The translations under genes and the position numbers were made by a program. A stretch of 64,000 nt of DNA from Siphonodentalium dalli (lineage: Eukaryota; Mollusca; Scaphopoda; Gadilida; Siphonodentaliidae): positions 86,589,980-86,653,979 of the forward strand of contig CP136063.1 of NCBI GenBank assembly GCA_032622095.1, read 5' to 3'. The notes beneath the pieces were generated by a model. The model did no database searches and was not told where the DNA came from. It was given only the letters and a program-made list of their open reading frames with translations. Shown piece by piece: positions 63,201-64,000 of this stretch. Numbering within the stretch: position 1 is the first letter of the stretch; the number at the start of each line of letters is the position of its first letter.

Positions 63201-64000
63201 GCATAAAGCGATAGCTTGTGCCACTAAATACTCAAACTATACGAAATTTCCTTCAAAATTGGTCAATTTTTACGTACCATCCCCCCAGGATATCTGTAGG
63301 TGGTCAACCGAGGGTCAACTGGTCCGGGTTTTCTGTCAGGCGGGTAGGAATGGTGATTATGTGGGCTTAAAGCGATAGCTTGTGCCACTAAATACTCAAA
63401 CTATACGAAATTTCCTTCAAAATTGGTCATTTTTTGCGTACCATCCCCCCAGGATATCTGTAGGTGGTCAACCGAGGGTCAACTGGTCCGGGTTTTCTGT
63501 AAGGCGGGTAGGAATGGTGATTATGTGGGCATAAAGCGATAGCTTGTGCCACTAAATACTCAAACTATACGAAATTTCCTTCAAAATTGGTCAATTTTTA
63601 CGTACCATCCCCCCAGGATATCTGTAGGTGGTCAACCGAGGGTCAACTGGTCCGGGTTTTCTGTAAGGCGGGTAGGAATGGTGATTATGTGGGCTTAAAG
63701 CGATAGCTTGTGCCACTAAATACTCAAACTATACGAAATTTCCTTCAAAATTGGTCATTTTTTGCGTACCATCCCCCCAGGATATCTGTAGGTGGTCAAC
63801 CGAGGGTCAACTGGTCCGGGTTTTCTGTAAGGCGGGTAGGAATGGTGATTATGTGGGCATAAAGCGATAGCTTGTGCCACTAAATACTCAAACTATACGA
63901 AATTTCCTTCAAAATTGGTCAATTTTTACGTACCATCCCCCCAGGATATCTGTAGGTGGTCAACCGAGGGTCAACTGGTCCGGGTTTTCTGTAAGGCGGG
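60280..64000 (-). repeat. 164-bp satellite array, inverted orientation (about 23 copies, continues)
   Basis: Same monomer as 49513-58312 read on the other strand (GGTGGTCAACCGAGGGTCAA). From about 61550 outward it shows the same strict A/B alternation. Between 60280 and 61550 monomers are more variable: GTGGACAAAAACCGACAGC, ATGTAGACAAAAAGCGACAG, GATATATGTAGG, and one monomer at 61460 with a short deletion. Confidence 0.97.

Overview
This is AT-rich eukaryotic (metazoan) nuclear DNA. I recognise one cellular gene with confidence: a multiple C2-domain and transmembrane protein (MCTP) on the minus strand, with the 3' part of its coding sequence spread over 14 exons between 48343 and 13409. All exons have GT/AG borders and phases that fit, giving a continuous 492-residue C-terminal reading frame (end of the second C2 domain, third C2 domain, acidic linker, two membrane regions and the conserved tail). 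The gene and the SINE, DIRS-like and MITE content suggest an invertebrate, plausibly marine. That is inference and I cannot name the species.

Layout. 1-13400: intergenic DNA full of short palindromic transposons, plus a decayed DIRS-like tyrosine-recombinase retroelement (about 6812-11690) whose readable remnant is the C-terminal part of the recombinase (10885-11325). 13409-48343: MCTP exons separated by introns packed with non-autonomous DNA transposons, a 34-bp minisatellite (27853-28664) and two tRNA-derived SINEs. 48344-49412: repeats, then a 100-base assembly gap (49413-49512). 49513-58312: about 54 copies of a 164-bp satellite arranged as alternating A/B monomers (328-bp dimers). 58313-60279: unique spacer. 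60280-64000: the same satellite in inverted orientation, running off the window.

Mobile elements fall into three main groups, all without transposase here. (1) Family A: double-hairpin elements with 8-bp target duplications, hAT-like; five copies have perfect duplications. (2) Family B: perfect-palindrome elements with CAGTAATGC ends flanked by TA, Tc1/mariner-like. (3) Several families (C, D, E, F, J) with TTAA at each end and mostly CCCTTT-type termini, piggyBac-like. Three of these share one 70-bp hairpin module carrying TATATA, and neighbouring elements often share a single TTAA.

The 5' exons of the MCTP gene (N-terminus, first C2 domain, first half of the second) are not in the 1 kb left of the gap. 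They must lie beyond the gap or satellite, or the scaffold join is wrong.
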